Assembly: GCF_000729995.1 (NCBI RefSeq)
Contig: NZ_JNFG01000046.1
Span: forward strand, 1 to 46,322
Reading direction: 5' to 3'
From: Caballeronia sordidicola
Lineage (GTDB): Bacteria > Pseudomonadota > Gammaproteobacteria > Burkholderiales > Burkholderiaceae
Length of the DNA: 46,322 nt
Each line of letters opens with the position of its first letter. Positions within the stretch are counted from its first letter, which is position 1. Positions 26,453 through 34,678 of this stretch are shown here, piece by piece. A program made the position numbers and the translations under genes. A model generated the notes under the pieces. It did not search any database. It worked only from the letters and a program-made list of their open reading frames with translations, and was not told where the DNA came from.

Positions 26453-27850
26453 ATGAGCTCGCACACCGGCAGCCCAATTACCGGTTCACCCGGATTTTTT
26501 TCTAAAGAAGCAACCATCGCAAAACCTGGATTTTCGCGTTGGATGGTGCCACCCGCCGCGTTGGCGGTGCATCTGTGTATAGGCCAGGCCTACGCGTTTT
26601 CCGTTTTCAACGCACCCCTCACGCGGGTAATCGGGATCACCGAATCCTCCCCGGACGACTGGTCGCTGACCACGCTCGGCTGGATCTTTTCGCTGGCCAT
26701 CGTGTTTCTCGGGCTGTCGGCGGCATTCGCCGGCAAATGGCTGGAGAAGGTCGGGCCGCGGCGCACCATGTTCACGGCGGCGTGCTGCTTCGGCGGCGGT
26801 TTCCTGGTGGCGGCGCTCGGTGTGCATCTGCATCAGATCGTGCTCGTCTACCTCGGCTACGGCGTGATTGGCGGGATTGGGCTCGGGCTAGGTTATGTCT
26901 CGCCGGTGTCCACACTGATCCGCTGGTTTCCTGACCGGCGCGGCATGGCGACCGGCATGGCGATCATGGGCTTCGGCGGCGGTGCAATGATCGCGGCGCC
27001 TGCCTCGGTCGCGTTGATGAACCACTTCAAGAGCGCGACCAGCAACGGCGTGACCGAGACCTTCGTGGTGCTCGGCGTTGTCTATTTCATCTCGATGACA
27101 ATCGGTGCGCTCGCTATCCGTGTCCCGCGTCCGAACTGGACGCCGGCAGGCTGGACGCCGCCGGTGGCCAACGGCAACAAGATGATCACGCGCAATCACG
27201 TGCATATCGACCAGGCGTTGAAGACGCCGCAGTTCTACCTGATCTGGCTGGTGCTGTTCCTCAACGTGACGGCCGGGATCGGCGTTCTGGGCCAAGCGTC
27301 GGTGATGATCCAGGAGAGCTTCAAGGCATCGATCACGGCAGGGGCGGCGGCCGGTTTCGTCGGACTGCTTTCGCTCTTCAACATGGGCGGGCGTTTCGTG
27401 TGGGCGTCGGCGTCGGACTGGATTGGGCGCAAGAACACCTACTTCGTGTTCTTCGTGCTCGGCGCGGTGTTGTATCTGCTGGTGCCGCAATTTGCGCAGA
27501 GCGGCAACGTTGCGCTCTTCGTGCTCTCGTATTGCGTGATCCTGTCCATGTACGGGGGTGGCTTTGCGACCGTCCCGGCCTATCTCGCCGATATGTTCGG
27601 CACGAAATTCGTAGGCGGCATTCATGGACGCCTGCTGACCGCGTGGGCTGCCGCCGGTATCGCGGGTCCGGTGCTGGTGAACTACATTCGCGCGTATGAA
27701 GTGGCGCACGGCGTGGTCAAGGCCGAGGCTTACACCACGACGCTGCACATCATGGCGGGACTGCTGGTGATCGGTTTCATCTGCAATTTGATGGTGAAGC
27801 GCGTGCACGAAAAACATCACATGAGCGCGCACGCACTCGCGGCAGATTGA
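26453..27850 (+). CDS. MFS transporter, oxalate/formate antiporter (OFA) family
   Basis: A 465-residue, 12-span major facilitator. The OFA-family start PPAALAVHLCIGQAYAFSVF, the loop GKWLEKVGPRRTMF and the motif WFPDRRGMATGMAIMGFGGG are all visible. The central loop (residues about 220-255) is hydrophilic. Members carry oxalate/formate, or in many proteobacteria other small monocarboxylates. No formyl-CoA or oxalyl-CoA genes are nearby, so oxalate is not supported. A GGAGACCCAGA site precedes the ATG. It is followed after 33 bases by a 48-residue one-span protein and then a terminator, forming a two-gene unit. Confidence 0.9.
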   Translation: MSSHTGSPITGSPGFFSKEATIAKPGFSRWMVPPAALAVHLCIGQAYAFSVFNAPLTRVIGITESSPDDWSLTTLGWIFSLAIVFLGLSAAFAGKWLEKVGPRRTMFTAACCFGGGFLVAALGVHLHQIVLVYLGYGVIGGIGLGLGYVSPVSTLIRWFPDRRGMATGMAIMGFGGGAMIAAPASVALMNHFKSATSNGVTETFVVLGVVYFISMTIGALAIRVPRPNWTPAGWTPPVANGNKMITRNHVHIDQALKTPQFYLIWLVLFLNVTAGIGVLGQASVMIQESFKASITAGAAAGFVGLLSLFNMGGRFVWASASDWIGRKNTYFVFFVLGAVLYLLVPQFAQSGNVALFVLSYCVILSMYGGGFATVPAYLADMFGTKFVGGIHGRLLTAWAAAGIAGPVLVNYIRAYEVAHGVVKAEAYTTTLHIMAGLLVIGFICNLMVKRVHEKHHMSAHALAAD

Positions 27851-27883
27851 ATCCACTGAACCTACTCTAGCGCGGAGAATGCG

Positions 27884-28030
27884 ATGAACACCCACACCAA
27901 CCTGAACCGCGAGCCGGACGTGCATCCGACCAACAAGCTGCTGCTCAGCGTGTTCTGGATCTATGCAATCGTGCCGCTTACATGGGGAGTGATCAACACC
28001 CTGGTCCAGGCGACCAAGCTGTTTCATTGA
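27884..28030 (+). CDS. Small one-span membrane protein, MFS transporter small subunit-like
   Basis: A 48-residue protein starting MNTHTNLNREPDVHPTNK, with one hydrophobic segment (LLLSVFWIYAIVPLTWGVI, residues about 19-37) and a short polar tail ending KLFH. It lies 33 bases downstream of the OFA transporter, has a GGAGAA site 7 bases before the ATG, and ends before a good terminator. I recall short proteins described as MFS transporter small subunits beside OFA-type carriers in Burkholderiaceae; the fit in size and place is good, but its function is not established from sequence. Confidence 0.75.
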   Translation: MNTHTNLNREPDVHPTNKLLLSVFWIYAIVPLTWGVINTLVQATKLFH

Positions 28031-28073
28031 AGCTGAAGGCATCGGCGCGATTGGATTGCGTCGATTAAACGAA

Positions 28074-28106
28074 AACGCCGGCTCTTCACAAAGCCGGCGT
28101 TTTTTA
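28074..28106. terminator. Bidirectional intrinsic terminator
   Basis: A perfect 10-bp stem (AACGCCGGCT / AGCCGGCGTT) with an 8-base loop is followed by TTTTTATT on the plus strand and TTTTC on the minus strand. It closes the OFA transporter unit and could also stop the convergent wzc transcript. Confidence 0.85.
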
Positions 28107-28228
28107 TTCTGTCCTATGTTTTTATACGTGCTTGCAAAACCTCTTGTTAGTCGAAGCGGCGCTGCAATCTCTGCGCTGTCTCCCGTGTTTTAGAGTGCAC
28201 GGGGTGCGCACCGTGATGGGTGCCGACG

Positions 28229-30475
28229 TCACCCGGGGATGCTTTCGTAGTTGTAATAGCTGGTATACGCGCTGCCCGACATCAGTTTCGATTGCGGTAC
28301 GTCCGTCAGCAAGATGCCCTTCATGCTCACACCACCGAGATTCAGGCGCTTCACCGTTTCGTTTATCTCTTCCACCTGGTTGAACCCGTGCCGCACTACC
28401 AGCAAGCTCGTGCCGGCGTGCCTGCCGATCAGCGTGGAATCCGTGACGGCGAGGACTGGCGGGGTGTCGATGATAACGAGGTCGTACCGGCACTTGAGGA
28501 AATCCAGCACTTCCTGCATACGGTCGCTCATCAGGAGCTCCGACGGATGTACCGGCAACGAACCTTTTGTCAGCAGGTCCACGCCGGGCGACACGTCGTG
28601 CAGCACCGCAGCCTCGATATCCGAGCCCATCAAGACGTCCGACAAACCCGGCGCGTGACGCACACCGAAATGCGAGTGCACATCGCCGCGACGCATGTCG
28701 CCGTCGATTAGCAGGACGCGTTTTCTCGTCGATGCAACGAGTGTCGCCAGATTCACCGAGACGAACGACTTGCCGGCATTCGGACGGGAGCCCGTCAGCA
28801 TCAGCACGTTGTTGCGAGAATCGGCCATCTGCAGTTGCAGCGAGGTCCGCAAGCCGCGCATCCCTTCGACTGCAACGTCTTCGGGCGACGTCGAGGCGAG
28901 CACGTGAAGCCCCTGAGTGCGCGTACTGACCTTTTGTTGCAGGCGAAGCTGCTGAGTGCTGCGCGGCACGATGGCGAACACGCGCACACCCACTGCGTCC
29001 TCGATTTCTTCCGGACGTTCGACACCGCCATACACCGACTTACGGGCGAAGGCCACGAGGACGCCAAGCATCAGTCCGCCAGCGGTGCTCATCAGTATTG
29101 CTGTCAGGCGCTTGGGACGGACCGGACTGTCAGGCGCTTCGGCGTAATCGACCACGCGCACGTTGCCCACCTGGCCGGCCTTTGCCATACGCAGTTCCTG
29201 TGTCTTGTTCTGCAGATTGGCGACGAGCTCTGTGTTGGCACGGACATCACGCAACAGGCGCGCCGCGTCTTGCTCCGTGTCCGGCAATACCGCAAAACTT
29301 TTTGTCATTGCTGCTTGCGCCTTCGTCACCTCGGCGATCTGCGCGTCGAGTGCCGCCACCGCCGGATAGCTCGACGTGAAGCGCGCCGAGAGTTCCGCGC
29401 GTTGCTGCTGGAGCCCAAGCAGTTTCGACTTGTTGTCGACCGCCTGCTGCAGCAATAGCTTGCTGCCTTCGTTCACATCGACGACCCCTGACGTGCTACG
29501 AAACGTCTTGTAGCTTGTCTCGGCCGCATGCAGTTGTGCACGCGCCTGCGGCAGTTGCTGCTCCAGGAACGCAAGTGTCTTACCGACTTCGACGGACCGC
29601 GTATCGAGATCCTGCTGCACGAAACGGCTGACGATATCGTTCACCGTCTTCGCGGTCAGCTCGCTATCCTGGCCTTCCAGGCTCATCGCGACAACCCCGG
29701 AGTGCAACGCGGTTTCAACGACTGACAAGCGGCGCTGAAGTGCGGCCACCGTATCCAGCGTGGAAGCCCGCGACAGATCGAACTTCGAAGCGGCTTTGCC
29801 CGTCATCCTGTCGACCAGCAGCGTTACTTCACCGAACGTGGTCGCACCTCTAGCTTCGTGGCCTACCGTGCCGCGCAGGACCTCGATGCCGTCCGGGTCC
29901 AACAGCACATAGTTGCCATCGCCGGTGGCGGTGAGCGTCAAATTCTTGTTATAGAGAGCTTTCGGCGTATCGAACTTCGACACGGAGATGTCTTCGGCAC
30001 CGGAGGCTAAGCCCGATAACCAGGTCGCCAGTGGCTGGCCGTTGCGTGCGCGGATGAAGCCGCTGATTGCTGCACCAACGAGCGGGAAATAATGCGGGCG
30101 CGCCGAGATATCGAGGTGCAGCTTCTTCACCGTGTCTTCGATGCTGGCCCGGGAGCGCAGCAACTCGATCTCGGCCGCCGTCGTCGACCTCGAATCGAAC
30201 ATCTGCGACACCGCCGGCACCGCATTGGCGTTGCCACCGTCATTGTTTTGCGGATTCGGTTCCGTGACCTGGATAATCGCGTCGGCTTTGTAAACGGGCG
30301 ACGCGAAAAAGGCATAGGTTGCGCCCGCCAACCCACCAATGAGCGCGGCCATGACAATGATCCGCCAGCTTCTCACGATGGCCGCGAGATAGTCGGATAA
30401 GCGGAATCTCTTTCTCGTCGACACTACGTTCGTGTAGCGGCTTTCAAAGTTCATGGCCATTTTTTTATCGCTCAC
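28229..30475 (-). CDS. wzc: Polysaccharide co-polymerase/tyrosine autokinase, Wzc (BceF-like)
   Basis: A 748-residue fused Wzz-domain and bacterial tyrosine kinase. A membrane span lies near residues 37-55 (IIVMAALIGGLAGATYAFFA), a periplasmic coiled-coil region to about 440, a second span near 460 (AILMSTAGGLMLGVLVAFA), then the kinase: Walker A TGSRPNAGKSF (near 562), Walker A' LIDGDMRRGD (near 592), Walker B VIIDTPPV (near 670). The tail SAYTSYYNYESIPG is the Tyr cluster that is autophosphorylated. Such proteins control chain length and work with Wza in export. In cepacian producers the equivalent is BceF. It is the last gene of the manC-wza-wzc run. Start: GTG 30475, or ATG 30460 or 30454; no clear ribosome site. 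Confidence 0.92.
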   Translation of the reverse strand: MSDKKMAMNFESRYTNVVSTRKRFRLSDYLAAIVRSWRIIVMAALIGGLAGATYAFFASPVYKADAIIQVTEPNPQNNDGGNANAVPAVSQMFDSRSTTAAEIELLRSRASIEDTVKKLHLDISARPHYFPLVGAAISGFIRARNGQPLATWLSGLASGAEDISVSKFDTPKALYNKNLTLTATGDGNYVLLDPDGIEVLRGTVGHEARGATTFGEVTLLVDRMTGKAASKFDLSRASTLDTVAALQRRLSVVETALHSGVVAMSLEGQDSELTAKTVNDIVSRFVQQDLDTRSVEVGKTLAFLEQQLPQARAQLHAAETSYKTFRSTSGVVDVNEGSKLLLQQAVDNKSKLLGLQQQRAELSARFTSSYPAVAALDAQIAEVTKAQAAMTKSFAVLPDTEQDAARLLRDVRANTELVANLQNKTQELRMAKAGQVGNVRVVDYAEAPDSPVRPKRLTAILMSTAGGLMLGVLVAFARKSVYGGVERPEEIEDAVGVRVFAIVPRSTQQLRLQQKVSTRTQGLHVLASTSPEDVAVEGMRGLRTSLQLQMADSRNNVLMLTGSRPNAGKSFVSVNLATLVASTRKRVLLIDGDMRRGDVHSHFGVRHAPGLSDVLMGSDIEAAVLHDVSPGVDLLTKGSLPVHPSELLMSDRMQEVLDFLKCRYDLVIIDTPPVLAVTDSTLIGRHAGTSLLVVRHGFNQVEEINETVKRLNLGGVSMKGILLTDVPQSKLMSGSAYTSYYNYESIPG

Positions 30476-30492
30476 TCAAACGAACAATCGCG

Positions 30493-30519
30493 GGTCCGGC
30501 GCGGGTCGCGCGCCGGACC
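30493..30519 (-). promoter_or_regulatory. Strong hairpin between wza and wzc
   Basis: A perfect 11-bp GC-rich stem (GGTCCGGCGCG / CGCGCCGGACC) with a 5-base loop occupies the 56-base gap between wza and wzc, ending about 17 bases before the wzc start. No T tract follows in the minus direction, so it is more likely a processing, stability or partial-attenuation element that sets the wza:wzc ratio than a full terminator. Confidence 0.5.
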
Positions 30520-30531
30520 TGACTCACAGGA

Positions 30532-31713
30532 CTACTTGGTGAGAACTGCCGTGGTCAAGCCAGCGTTGATAGCCGGCAGCAACAGGTCCAGCACGCGGCT
30601 GGCTCGCACGAGCCCGCTGTTGTCGACATAGACAACGTCCTTCGCCTCAAGCGGAAACTGGTTCGCAAGCAACATTGACACCGGTGATTTTGCGTCGAGG
30701 TGATAAATCACTGGCTCGTCGCCCGGCACCTGGCGGATCACGAAGAGCTGCCTGGCGTTGGAGGTCGTCGGACTCAGGTTTCCGGCCTGCGAGATGGCTT
30801 CGGCAAGCGTGAGCGTGCCGTCGCGTAGCGGCGTCACGGCCGTGGGCTTGACCACTTCGCCCATCACGTAGACCGTGTTTTCGTCGCGCGCGCTCACGTG
30901 CAACATGTCGCCCGGTTGCAGCACGATGTCGGAGGGATTCTTGCCAGCCCTCAGCATCTGCGCGACATTCACCGGGTAGCTCGTGCCGTTACGGGTGATC
31001 ACGACGCGGCTCTGGTCAGCAGTCGGCATGAAGCCGCCTGAACGGCCGACGGCCTCGGTCAGCGTCATCGGAATGTCGTTGATCGACTGCGCTCCCGGGG
31101 TTTTCACATCGCCGTCTACATACACCTGCGACGCTCGATACGACTCCACGCGAACGGTAACCTGCGGCTTCACGAACACCTTGCTGAGTTCCGTGTAGAT
31201 CTCGCGCTGGAGCTGCTCGGGCGTCTTGCCGACGGCATGGATAGGCTTGGAAATATAGGGAAACTGAATGTTGCCATCGCCACCGACGACAAAGCCCGGC
31301 GCGGCATCGGCGACCCGCGTGTTCGCCGTCGCCTGGCCGAGTGCCGCGGCGAGTTCCGGGTGATCCCAGACCGTGATTTGCAGGACATCGCCCGGCCCGA
31401 CCTTGTAGGCGGTCGGCTTGGCGAACAGGTTGAGATCGGCCGTCGCCTGCGTGCCGTTCTTCTCAGCCGCATGGATCTGGCGGATCAGCGTCAGATCGAT
31501 CTGCTTGACCGTAACCGGCACGTCGCTCGTCACATCGCCGTTATCCGCGGTGGTGACCGGCAGCGAGGGCGGCATCGCCATATGCTGGCCAGGTACCCAC
31601 GCACAGGCTGAAACCATGGCGGCGAGCAGCAGGGAAAGGCCCACACGCGTTACAGGCACGCCATGGCTGTTCTTGTTCGACGTGAAAACGCCGGATTGTT
31701 TTTCGCTGTTCAT
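30532..31713 (-). CDS. wza: Outer-membrane polysaccharide export lipoprotein, Wza (BceE-like)
   Basis: A 393-residue Wza-family export protein. A signal peptide with lipobox (LLLAAMVSAC) predicts a lipidated Cys near residue 37. The polysaccharide export domain YKVGPGDVLQITVWDHPEL follows, then SLBB-type segments (VYVDGDVKTPGAQSI; VYVMGEVVKPTAV) and a C-terminal amphipathic helix for the outer-membrane pore (residues about 370-393). It forms the octameric exit channel for the polymer and partners with Wzc next door. The start at 31713 is fixed by an AGGAGGA site 8 bases upstream. It follows the decayed initiating-transferase remnant by 20 bases. Confidence 0.92.
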   Translation of the reverse strand: MNSEKQSGVFTSNKNSHGVPVTRVGLSLLLAAMVSACAWVPGQHMAMPPSLPVTTADNGDVTSDVPVTVKQIDLTLIRQIHAAEKNGTQATADLNLFAKPTAYKVGPGDVLQITVWDHPELAAALGQATANTRVADAAPGFVVGGDGNIQFPYISKPIHAVGKTPEQLQREIYTELSKVFVKPQVTVRVESYRASQVYVDGDVKTPGAQSINDIPMTLTEAVGRSGGFMPTADQSRVVITRNGTSYPVNVAQMLRAGKNPSDIVLQPGDMLHVSARDENTVYVMGEVVKPTAVTPLRDGTLTLAEAISQAGNLSPTTSNARQLFVIRQVPGDEPVIYHLDAKSPVSMLLANQFPLEAKDVVYVDNSGLVRASRVLDLLLPAINAGLTTAVLTK

Positions 31714-31732
31714 GATGGTCGTCCTCCTACTT

Positions 31733-31959
31733 TCAGTAAGCATTGGTGTGGCGTAAGCCTTTAAGGATCGTTGCGAAGATGATTTTCATATCAAGTCCGA
31801 AAGACCAGTTCCTGACTACTACAAATCGTGAGCAACGCGTCCCCTCCATTTTTCGATCGGATCAGTCTTGCCCGGTGAGCCGTCGGCCTGGGCCAGGCCG
31901 CCATGCCTGCTTCAATGCAACAGCGGCTGATGACCTTGGCCAGGACCTTTTGGCCGTGC
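31733..31959 (-). pseudogene. 3' remnant of a WcaJ/BceB-type undecaprenyl-phosphate glucose transferase
   Basis: Minus-strand translation in three frames reproduces, in order, the end of a polyprenyl glycosylphosphotransferase: AAWAQADG-like text for the TGWAQVNG motif, then GKTDPIEKWRGRVAHDL, then after a frameshift VVRNWSFGLDMKII and LKGLRHTNAY before a TGA at 31733. The family normally ends with a DLYYIRNWSLW...KNAY pattern. At the tyrosine pair the sequence reads TAGTAG, two stops, with one base missing. The N-terminal membrane half and most of the catalytic domain are absent. It sits exactly between manC and wza, where bceB-like and further genes stand in intact cepacian clusters. Decay is seen directly; the family assignment rests on motif order. 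Confidence 0.72.
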
Positions 31960-33480
31960 TCAACCGCAACGGCCGTACTTGTCGTCGAAACGAACGATGT
32001 CGTCCTCGCCAAGGTAACTGCCGGACTGCACTTCAATGATCTCGAGCGGTACGCAGCCCGGGTTTTCCAAACGATGCAGCATGCCAAGCGGGATATAAGT
32101 CGATTCGTTTTCGCTCAACAGGAACTCTTCTTCACCGCGCGTAACTCGCGCCGTCCCGCACACGACGGTCCAGTGTTCCGCCCGATGGTGATGCATTTGC
32201 AACGAGAGCCGCCCGCCCGGATTCACCACGATGCGCTTCACCTGGAAACGCTCGCCACGATCGATCGAGTCGTAAAAACCCCACGGACGCCTAACCTTTC
32301 TGTGGTTATCGGCTTCCGGCGACTTTTGTTGCTTGATGCGCGCAACCAGCCCCTTGATGTCCTGAACCCGCGAGCGGTCGCAAATCAGCACGGCGTCGTC
32401 GGTCTCCACCACGATCAGGTTCTGCGTGCCGACGCAGGCCACCAGCCGTCCCCCTTCCGAGCGCGCGTAGGTCGCTGTTGCGCCTTCGAACACCACTCGC
32501 CCGCTCGCCACGTTGCCCGATTCATCCTTGTCCGATGCGTCCCACACAGCGTCCCACGAGCCGAGATCCGACCAGCCGGCTTCCAGTGGAACAACTACAC
32601 CCTTGAAGGGCGAATCGGGGGCCCCGAGATGCTCCATCACGGCGTAGTCGATGGAGTTGGACGGCGACTGCCCGAACTGGGCTGCATCTGGTCTCAAGTA
32701 TCCCCCAGACAAATCAGCTTGTTCGTGCGACGCGACACATGCCGCGTGCATAGTTGGCTGAAGTTGTTCGAGCACGGCAAGCCACACTGATGCACGCACG
32801 ACGAAAATGCCGCTGTTCCACCAATAGGTGCCCGCTGCAACGTATTGCGCCGCAAGCTCGGCGACCGGTTTTTCGACGAACCGGTCAATCCCATACGCTC
32901 CGTCGGCAAGCGGCTCGCCCAGAGAGATGTAGCCAAAACCAGTATCGGGACGCGTGGGGGGCACACCCAGCGTGGCGATATGGCCCGCTTGTGCATGACG
33001 CGCCGCAATGGCAATTGAACGGTGCAGCGCCGCGAGATCCGCAATGGCGTGATCCGCCGGCATGGCGACCAGGATTGCGTCCTGGCCGTCCGCGCAGGCG
33101 GTCAACGCCGCAAGCGTCAGCGCGGGCGCCGTATCGCGGCGGGCCGGTTCCACCACGATGCGCGCTTTCACGCCGCTTTCGCGAACCTGCTCGTCCGTTG
33201 CAACGCGATGCTCCTCGCCGCACACGATGACCGACTCCGCCACCACGTCCCATTCTTGCGGGAAACCTTTCATGCGCTGCACGGTGGACTGCAGCAACGA
33301 CTCGGAACCCATCACGCCGATGAGCTGCTTCGGGAACTGCTCGCGCGACATGGGCCAGAGCCGCGTGCCCGAGCCTCCCGCGAGGACAACCTGGACGAGG
33401 CGCCGGCAAGTCGTTGCGATCCCGGAGGGACCCGTCACGCCGGTTACGTCGCCGAGGTTTTGCGTTACATGGGTATCCAT
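31960..33480 (-). CDS. manC: Mannose-1-phosphate guanylyltransferase/mannose-6-phosphate isomerase (BceA-like)
   Basis: A 506-residue bifunctional ManC/AlgA-type enzyme. The N-terminal pyrophosphorylase motif is LAGGSGTRLWPMSREQFPK (near 34), and FVEKP near residue 205 is the substrate loop. The C-terminal type II phosphomannose isomerase domain (residues about 385-500) has the cupin stretch QMHHHRAEHW. It makes mannose-1-P and GDP-mannose, precursor of mannose, rhamnose and fucose units. In cepacian producers this is BceA. The start at 33480 has an AGGAT site 8 bases upstream. The protein ends KYGRCG; the last two residues come from the junction with the decayed transferase remnant. It is first of the manC-wza-wzc run, 133 bases after the GlxA-like gene. 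Confidence 0.92.
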   Translation of the reverse strand: MDTHVTQNLGDVTGVTGPSGIATTCRRLVQVVLAGGSGTRLWPMSREQFPKQLIGVMGSESLLQSTVQRMKGFPQEWDVVAESVIVCGEEHRVATDEQVRESGVKARIVVEPARRDTAPALTLAALTACADGQDAILVAMPADHAIADLAALHRSIAIAARHAQAGHIATLGVPPTRPDTGFGYISLGEPLADGAYGIDRFVEKPVAELAAQYVAAGTYWWNSGIFVVRASVWLAVLEQLQPTMHAACVASHEQADLSGGYLRPDAAQFGQSPSNSIDYAVMEHLGAPDSPFKGVVVPLEAGWSDLGSWDAVWDASDKDESGNVASGRVVFEGATATYARSEGGRLVACVGTQNLIVVETDDAVLICDRSRVQDIKGLVARIKQQKSPEADNHRKVRRPWGFYDSIDRGERFQVKRIVVNPGGRLSLQMHHHRAEHWTVVCGTARVTRGEEEFLLSENESTYIPLGMLHRLENPGCVPLEIIEVQSGSYLGEDDIVRFDDKYGRCG

Positions 33481-33613
33481 ATTAGTTATCCTATCTTCTG
33501 GTTGGCCCGGATATCGGGCGCTACTGTTGGCGTTGGTTGTCGAGCGCGGGCCGTTCAATCCGCATGTTTCTCTCGTCGCACCGTGATCAAGACAATCAAT
33601 ATTCTCAGTGGCC

Positions 33614-34678
33614 TTAGCGACCGTTGCCGCGGCTTTGCATCCGGTATTCGGTCGGTGAAATCAGGAGGCGCCTGCGGAAGATCTTTGCAAGCCGGTCGCC
33701 GTTGCCCATGCCGCTGCGGCGAGCGATCTTATCCACGGGCAATTCGGAATCGGTGAGCAGGGTGCAGGCGACGGCAAGGCGCGCTTGCAACAGGTAATCT
33801 GAAGGCGTAGTGCCCGTCTCAATCTTGAAACAACGCAGGAAGTTGCGCTCGCTCATGGCGGCCGCTTGTGCTGCATTCACTACCGAGATTGGCCGTTCGC
33901 AGTTGTCCTGCAGCCAGCGCGCCGCCGTGCGGATCTTGTCACCGGCAGAAGCCGTGCCGTTGTCGCATAGCAGCGGCGCCAGTTTCGTGGTCCAACCCGG
34001 CATCAGGCGTTCCGCGACACCGCGAGCGACCTCGACGCCAAGATCACGCTTGATCAGCAGAAGCGCGCCCTTCATCGATTCATAGCGATCGCTGGATTCG
34101 CTCCAGAGCTCGTCGCGCATCGGGCTCGTCATCGAATGGCCGAATTTCATCTGCGATACCCGGGCGTGGCCAATACCGGCTGCGTCCAGCACTTTCCGGC
34201 CCTCGGCAATCGACATGACCGAGGTCGTGTTGGAACGCACGCGCTTTAGCCATTCCACGATCCGCTCGTCGCCTGCGGCGCTATCGGCGCCCTTGCCACC
34301 GGCCACGAAGAGCGCGTCAAAGCCGCCGTAGTGGCGCGCGTCGAGTCCATCGGTCCAGACGCTCACCGAGGAGGAGCAGGCTACGTTGCCCCCGTCCGCG
34401 GAAAGAAAGCGCACGTCGTAGGTCCAGTCGTTTCTAGCCCTGGATAGCGCCAGTTCATTGGCTATATGAAAGACCTCTGCCACGAAGCCTGCGCTGAGCA
34501 ACGAAAAGCCATCGAACAGGACAATTGCTATCCGGTGTACCTGAGCGTTGAAGATGGTAGTCACAGGTTGCAGCCTCCCCACAACAGCGGGTTCTACATT
34601 GGGGTATGGCATGGCGTTTCCCTGCAAGTTTGACGAACCCATCGAGGCCGGACACGAATTTTCATTGCGGTGCATCAT
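33614..34678 (-). CDS. GlxA-type AraC-family regulator (DJ-1-like plus HTH), copy 1
   Basis: About 354 residues: an N-terminal DJ-1/PfpI-like domain (HRIAIVLFDGFSLLSAGFVA; ALFVAGGKGAD) and a C-terminal AraC helix-turn-helix (NAAQAAAMSERNFLRCFKIE and LPVDKIARRSGMGNGDRLAK). The nucleophile Cys expected in DJ-1 enzymes is replaced in SIAEGRKVL, so the domain is a sensor or dimer unit, not an enzyme. It precedes manC on the same strand and could activate the exopolysaccharide run. Start: GAGGA at 34690-34684 serves ATG 34678 or 34675; an in-frame ATG at 34690 lacks a site. It is a paralogue of the gene at 35589. Confidence 0.85.
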   Translation of the reverse strand: MMHRNENSCPASMGSSNLQGNAMPYPNVEPAVVGRLQPVTTIFNAQVHRIAIVLFDGFSLLSAGFVAEVFHIANELALSRARNDWTYDVRFLSADGGNVACSSSVSVWTDGLDARHYGGFDALFVAGGKGADSAAGDERIVEWLKRVRSNTTSVMSIAEGRKVLDAAGIGHARVSQMKFGHSMTSPMRDELWSESSDRYESMKGALLLIKRDLGVEVARGVAERLMPGWTTKLAPLLCDNGTASAGDKIRTAARWLQDNCERPISVVNAAQAAAMSERNFLRCFKIETGTTPSDYLLQARLAVACTLLTDSELPVDKIARRSGMGNGDRLAKIFRRRLLISPTEYRMQSRGNGR

